The position numbers and the translations under genes were made by a program. Under the pieces are notes generated by a model, which ran no database searches, was not told where the DNA came from, and was given only the letters and a program-made list of their open reading frames with translations. 11,050 nucleotides of DNA from Planctomycetota bacterium (lineage in GTDB: Bacteria > Planctomycetota > UBA8108 > UBA1146), in NCBI GenBank assembly GCA_002691835.1, contig NZJA01000148.1:1-11050 (forward strand), given 5' to 3'. Shown here piece by piece: positions 9,025 to 11,050 of this stretch (positions within the stretch are counted from its first letter, which is position 1; every line of letters starts with the position of its first letter).

Positions 9025-9114
9025 ATAGGGCATGACACATGGACGGGGGATCCTTGCGTCTACCTGGATTTGTTGATCACGACAGAAATTGCCGTGAATG
9101 AGTCGGGGTTTATG

Positions 9115-9142
9115 ACCGGGCAACCCATTAAGGTTGCCCGGT
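9115..9142 (-). terminator. Intergenic hairpin, likely terminator of the upstream HYR/dockerin gene
   Basis: A perfect 11-base-pair inverted repeat (ACCGGGCAACC / GGTTGCCCGGT on the + strand) encloses a six-base loop. It begins 20 bases after the TGA at 9163-9165 and precedes the next gene. No T-run follows on the minus strand, so it is not a textbook intrinsic terminator; it could instead protect the transcript's 3' end. It argues for separate transcription of the two genes but does not prove it. Confidence 0.62.
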
Positions 9143-9162
9143 TACATTTCATTCAAAAGTTA

Positions 9163-11050
9163 TCAGGGGCAGTTCGAGAAACTCTCGCAGCCAAGAACAC
9201 TGTCACCTTCCGGGTCAATTCCGCAGGAGGCGAAAGGCTCCGCCGGCGGGGTTTGGGCCAAGAAGAGGTAGTTCAACAAGTAAATGACGTCAGTGATGTC
9301 AACCTGTGACTGGGCGTCATTGTTGACATTTGCACTCTCCAGGCATGACGGAACAGGTCCTGTTCCAATGACGTACTGAAGAATGAAAATCGGATCGGTG
9401 ACATTAACGTTGCCACTGGCATTGGCGTCACCTCTGAGGAACTGAGTCTCACACTCGTCCGGAGTACCGTTATTGTTGGTGTCAAGACTGCTGCCGGAGG
9501 CAATGTCGCAGTCGTCTGGAGTGCCATTGCCATTACAGTCGGCTTCACACTCGTCCGGGATTCCATTCGAGTTGCAGTCACTGGCGGCACCGCTGGCAAT
9601 CTCGCAGACGTCCGGCGTGCCATTGGCATTACAGTCGGTCTGGTCAACATTGACGGTGATCAGCTGATCAGCACTGCTCTCATTGCCATTGATATCTGTC
9701 ACCGTCCAGGTGATCACAGTGTCACCCAATGGGTAGGTTCCGTTGGCATTGGCACTGTTGGTGTAGTTGTTGTTTACACTGGCGATCTCACAGTTATCGG
9801 CAACCTCTGGTCCGGCAACAACAATCGTTGCGTCACAAGACTCAGGTGTTGCGTCTACAGAAATCGTCACAGGATCGACAATCACCGGGTCTTCGGTATC
9901 TGTAACAGTGACAAAGAAGGACTCAATCACCTGGTTTCCGGCGGCATCTGTCAGGGTCAAAGAGACCTCAGTCTGTCCAACCGGGAACTCGGTTCCTGAT
10001 TCATGAGAAACCTCAAGGGTTGCACCCGGGCAGTTATCGACGATTCCAAATGCACTCCATGTGGCAACTGCTTCACACTGACCTGGATCATTCTCCAGAG
10101 AAATATCAGCCGGCGTTCCAAGAAGTCTTGGGTCTTCGTTGTCAGAAACTGTCACCGTGAAGTTACCACTGGTCGTGTTGCCAGAATCATCTGTTGCGGT
10201 CACCGTGACCACCGTTGATCCGACTGGGAAGAAATCGCCCGAGTCGTGACTGGTACTCACACTGACGAAACCACAGTTATCAATGGCCACATGATCAGTC
10301 CATGTTACGACCACACCACATTCGCGAATTTCATTCGTTTCTGTGATGTCACCAGAGAGGTTGATAATCTGGGGGTTCTCGTTATCAAGAACCGTTACCT
10401 CGAAGGATTCCGCATGAGTATTGCCGGCATCGTCGGTGGCTGTCGCGGTCACGAGAGTCGTTCCGACCGGGAAGACACTACCGCTGTCGTGGCTCAACTC
10501 GAAGGAAGCAATACCACAGTTATCGTCTGCCTGAGGCATGGCCCATGTCACTGCTGCAGAGCAATCACCTGTCGTATTCGACACTGTGATATCTCCAGAG
10601 AGACCTGAAATCGTTGGGTTTTCACCATCCAGAACCGTGATCTGGAAACTGGCACTGTCGGAGTTTCCTGCTTCGTCCTCAATGTTGAATTCGACCGTTG
10701 TCGTACCCACAGGGAAGAACTCACCGGAATCATGAGTTTGCGTACTTGAGACCACCGCACAGTTGTCACTGGAGGAGGGGTTTGTCCAAGTAGCAATCGA
10801 TCCACATTGTCCCGACTGATTGGTCAGAACAAGGTCAGCAGGAACGGAAGCCAGAATCGGACTCTCGCTATCACTAATGGTGATCTGGAAGGATCCACTG
10901 ATCTGATTTCCATGGATATCCACAGCCGTGTAGGTCACGGAGGTGGTTCCGACTTCGAAGAAGTCGCCGCTGTTATGGCTGCTGGTCAGAGACTGAACAG
11001 CGCAGTTATCCTCAGCAGTCGGCTCGCTCCAGCTAACGTTGGCACCACAG
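9163..11050 (-). CDS. HYR-repeat protein with C-terminal dockerin-like module (3' part; runs off right edge)
   Basis: This frame is open from the right edge to a TGA at 9163-9165, giving 628 residues of a longer protein whose start is not seen. A GTG at 10938 lies inside a HYR domain and is not a real start. Domain order: six HYR domains (the first cut by the edge), four DCNxNG repeats, a dockerin type I-like module, and a short Cys-containing tail ending FSNCP. The dockerin-like ending and tail are typical of secreted planctomycete proteins. Their role there is unclear, possibly surface attachment or protein assembly, and they should not be read as proof of a cellulosome. No transmembrane anchor, LPXTG motif or PEP-CTERM ending is present. 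The HYR domains share the 81-residue length and Cys/Trp pattern of the downstream gene, so the two look like tandem paralogues. Confidence 0.96.
   Translation of the reverse strand, partial: CGANVSWSEPTAEDNCAVQSLTSSHNSGDFFEVGTTSVTYTAVDIHGNQISGSFQITISDSESPILASVPADLVLTNQSGQCGSIATWTNPSSSDNCAVVSSTQTHDSGEFFPVGTTTVEFNIEDEAGNSDSASFQITVLDGENPTISGLSGDITVSNTTGDCSAAVTWAMPQADDNCGIASFELSHDSGSVFPVGTTLVTATATDDAGNTHAESFEVTVLDNENPQIINLSGDITETNEIRECGVVVTWTDHVAIDNCGFVSVSTSHDSGDFFPVGSTVVTVTATDDSGNTTSGNFTVTVSDNEDPRLLGTPADISLENDPGQCEAVATWSAFGIVDNCPGATLEVSHESGTEFPVGQTEVSLTLTDAAGNQVIESFFVTVTDTEDPVIVDPVTISVDATPESCDATIVVAGPEVADNCEIASVNNNYTNSANANGTYPLGDTVITWTVTDINGNESSADQLITVNVDQTDCNANGTPDVCEIASGAASDCNSNGIPDECEADCNGNGTPDDCDIASGSSLDTNNNGTPDECETQFLRGDANASGNVNVTDPIFILQYVIGTGPVPSCLESANVNNDAQSQVDITDVIYLLNYLFLAQTPPAEPFASCGIDPEGDSVLGCESFSNCP
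9250..9435 (-). other. Dockerin type I-like module
   Basis: The module begins RGDANASG. Its first loop (9394-9429) reads DANASGNVNVTD and has the calcium-loop spacing D1, N3, S5, G6, D12, followed by a helix (PIFILQYVIG). The second loop (9289-9330) reads NVNNDAQSQVDITD. It is two residues longer than a standard 12-residue loop and has Ala where Gly is usual. It is followed by VIYLLNYLFL. The duplicated loop-helix layout is that of dockerin type I domains. Weak calcium binding by the second loop is inferred. Confidence 0.86.
9436..9636 (-). repeat. Four DCNxNG calcium-binding-like repeats before the dockerin-like module
   Basis: The units are DCNANGTPDVCE, DCNSNGIPDECE, DCNGNGTPDDCD and DTNNNGTPDECE, with short spacers such as IASGAAS. 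The second and third are almost directly joined (ECEADCNGNG). The fourth has Thr where the others have the first Cys, leaving an unpaired Cys in that unit. They match the repeats of the neighbouring gene and link the HYR array to the terminal module. Confidence 0.84.
9637..11050 (-). repeat. Six HYR domains of the dockerin-ending gene (first one partial)
   Basis: The Cys codons of the DNC motif lie at 11002, 10759, 10516, 10273 and 10030 (243 apart), then 9790 (240 apart). The first five units match the consensus well, for example SHDSGDFFPVGSTVVTVTAT. The last unit (9637-9891) is atypical: 85 residues, one residue shorter before its first Cys, several residues longer between DNC and the GTYPLGDTV strand, and Val in place of the Trp. 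It keeps C-x14-C and probably caps the array. Confidence 0.92.

Noticed and set aside
9031..9033. Alternative in-frame ATG start at 9033 for the giant gene
   Set aside because: No ribosome binding site precedes it, and it would add six residues (MPYGGT) before an already complete signal peptide; the ATG at 9015 has GGAGG at good spacing.
9040..9114. A promoter for the giant gene between the hairpin and the start
   Set aside because: I looked for -35/-10-like hexamers on the minus strand and found none at credible spacing. Planctomycete promoters are also poorly predictable by eye.
9016..9165. The two genes being one gene split by a nonsense mutation, since both are in the same frame
   Set aside because: There are two in-frame stops (TGA at 9163-9165 and TAA at 9142-9144). 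The upstream product ends in a complete dockerin-like module, and the downstream product begins with a Shine-Dalgarno sequence and a signal peptide. The shared frame is coincidence.
9250..9435. Evidence for a cellulosome, from the dockerin-like module
   Set aside because: Planctomycete proteins of many kinds carry this ending without cohesin scaffolds, and no carbohydrate-active or cohesin domain is present in the window.
9273..9650. Minus-strand frames of 125 and 85 codons overlapping the dockerin-ending gene
   Set aside because: They are out-of-frame shadows of the HYR/DCNxNG coding sequence and show no domain or start signal of their own.

Overview
The window suggests a member of the Planctomycetota. 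It holds the 5' part of one giant gene and the 3' part of a second, related gene, both on the minus strand. Three features point to this phylum: Cys-rich DCNxNGxPDEC calcium-binding-like repeats, a dockerin-like C-terminus of the form GDANxxGxVxVTDPIxxL…LNYLFL, and large secreted HYR-repeat proteins. The assignment is inference from protein style; no marker gene is present.

Layout, in the direction of transcription (right to left). Positions 11050-9163 carry the C-terminal 628 codons of gene 2. They encode six HYR domains (the first cut by the window edge), four DCNxNG repeats and a terminal dockerin-like module. Positions 9162-9016 are a 147-base gap with a strong hairpin (9115-9142) and a Shine-Dalgarno sequence (9020-9024). 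Positions 9015-1 are gene 1, with 3005 open codons and no stop before the left edge. It encodes a signal peptide, three DCNxNG repeats, a seven-blade FG-GAP-type propeller, five more DCNxNG repeats, then 30 complete HYR domains and the start of a 31st. I read every codon of the HYR array and saw no in-frame stop or frameshift.

The two genes look like tandem paralogues for very large exported proteins, probably surface or matrix adhesins or scaffold proteins. Nothing in the window encodes an enzyme, a transporter, a regulator, a mobile element, a CRISPR array or an RNA gene. The + strand open frames are antisense shadows of the repeat arrays.

The most notable structure is in the array of gene 1. 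All 30 complete units are exactly 243 bases (81 codons) long, although their sequences have diverged widely. Every unit keeps a C-x14-C pair and a Trp six residues after the first Cys. Above that period lies a larger one. Units eight apart resemble each other (for example 13/21, 16/24, 17/25), and a run of three units matches another run eleven units away (7-9 and 18-20). This suggests the array grew by duplication of multi-domain blocks as well as single domains.
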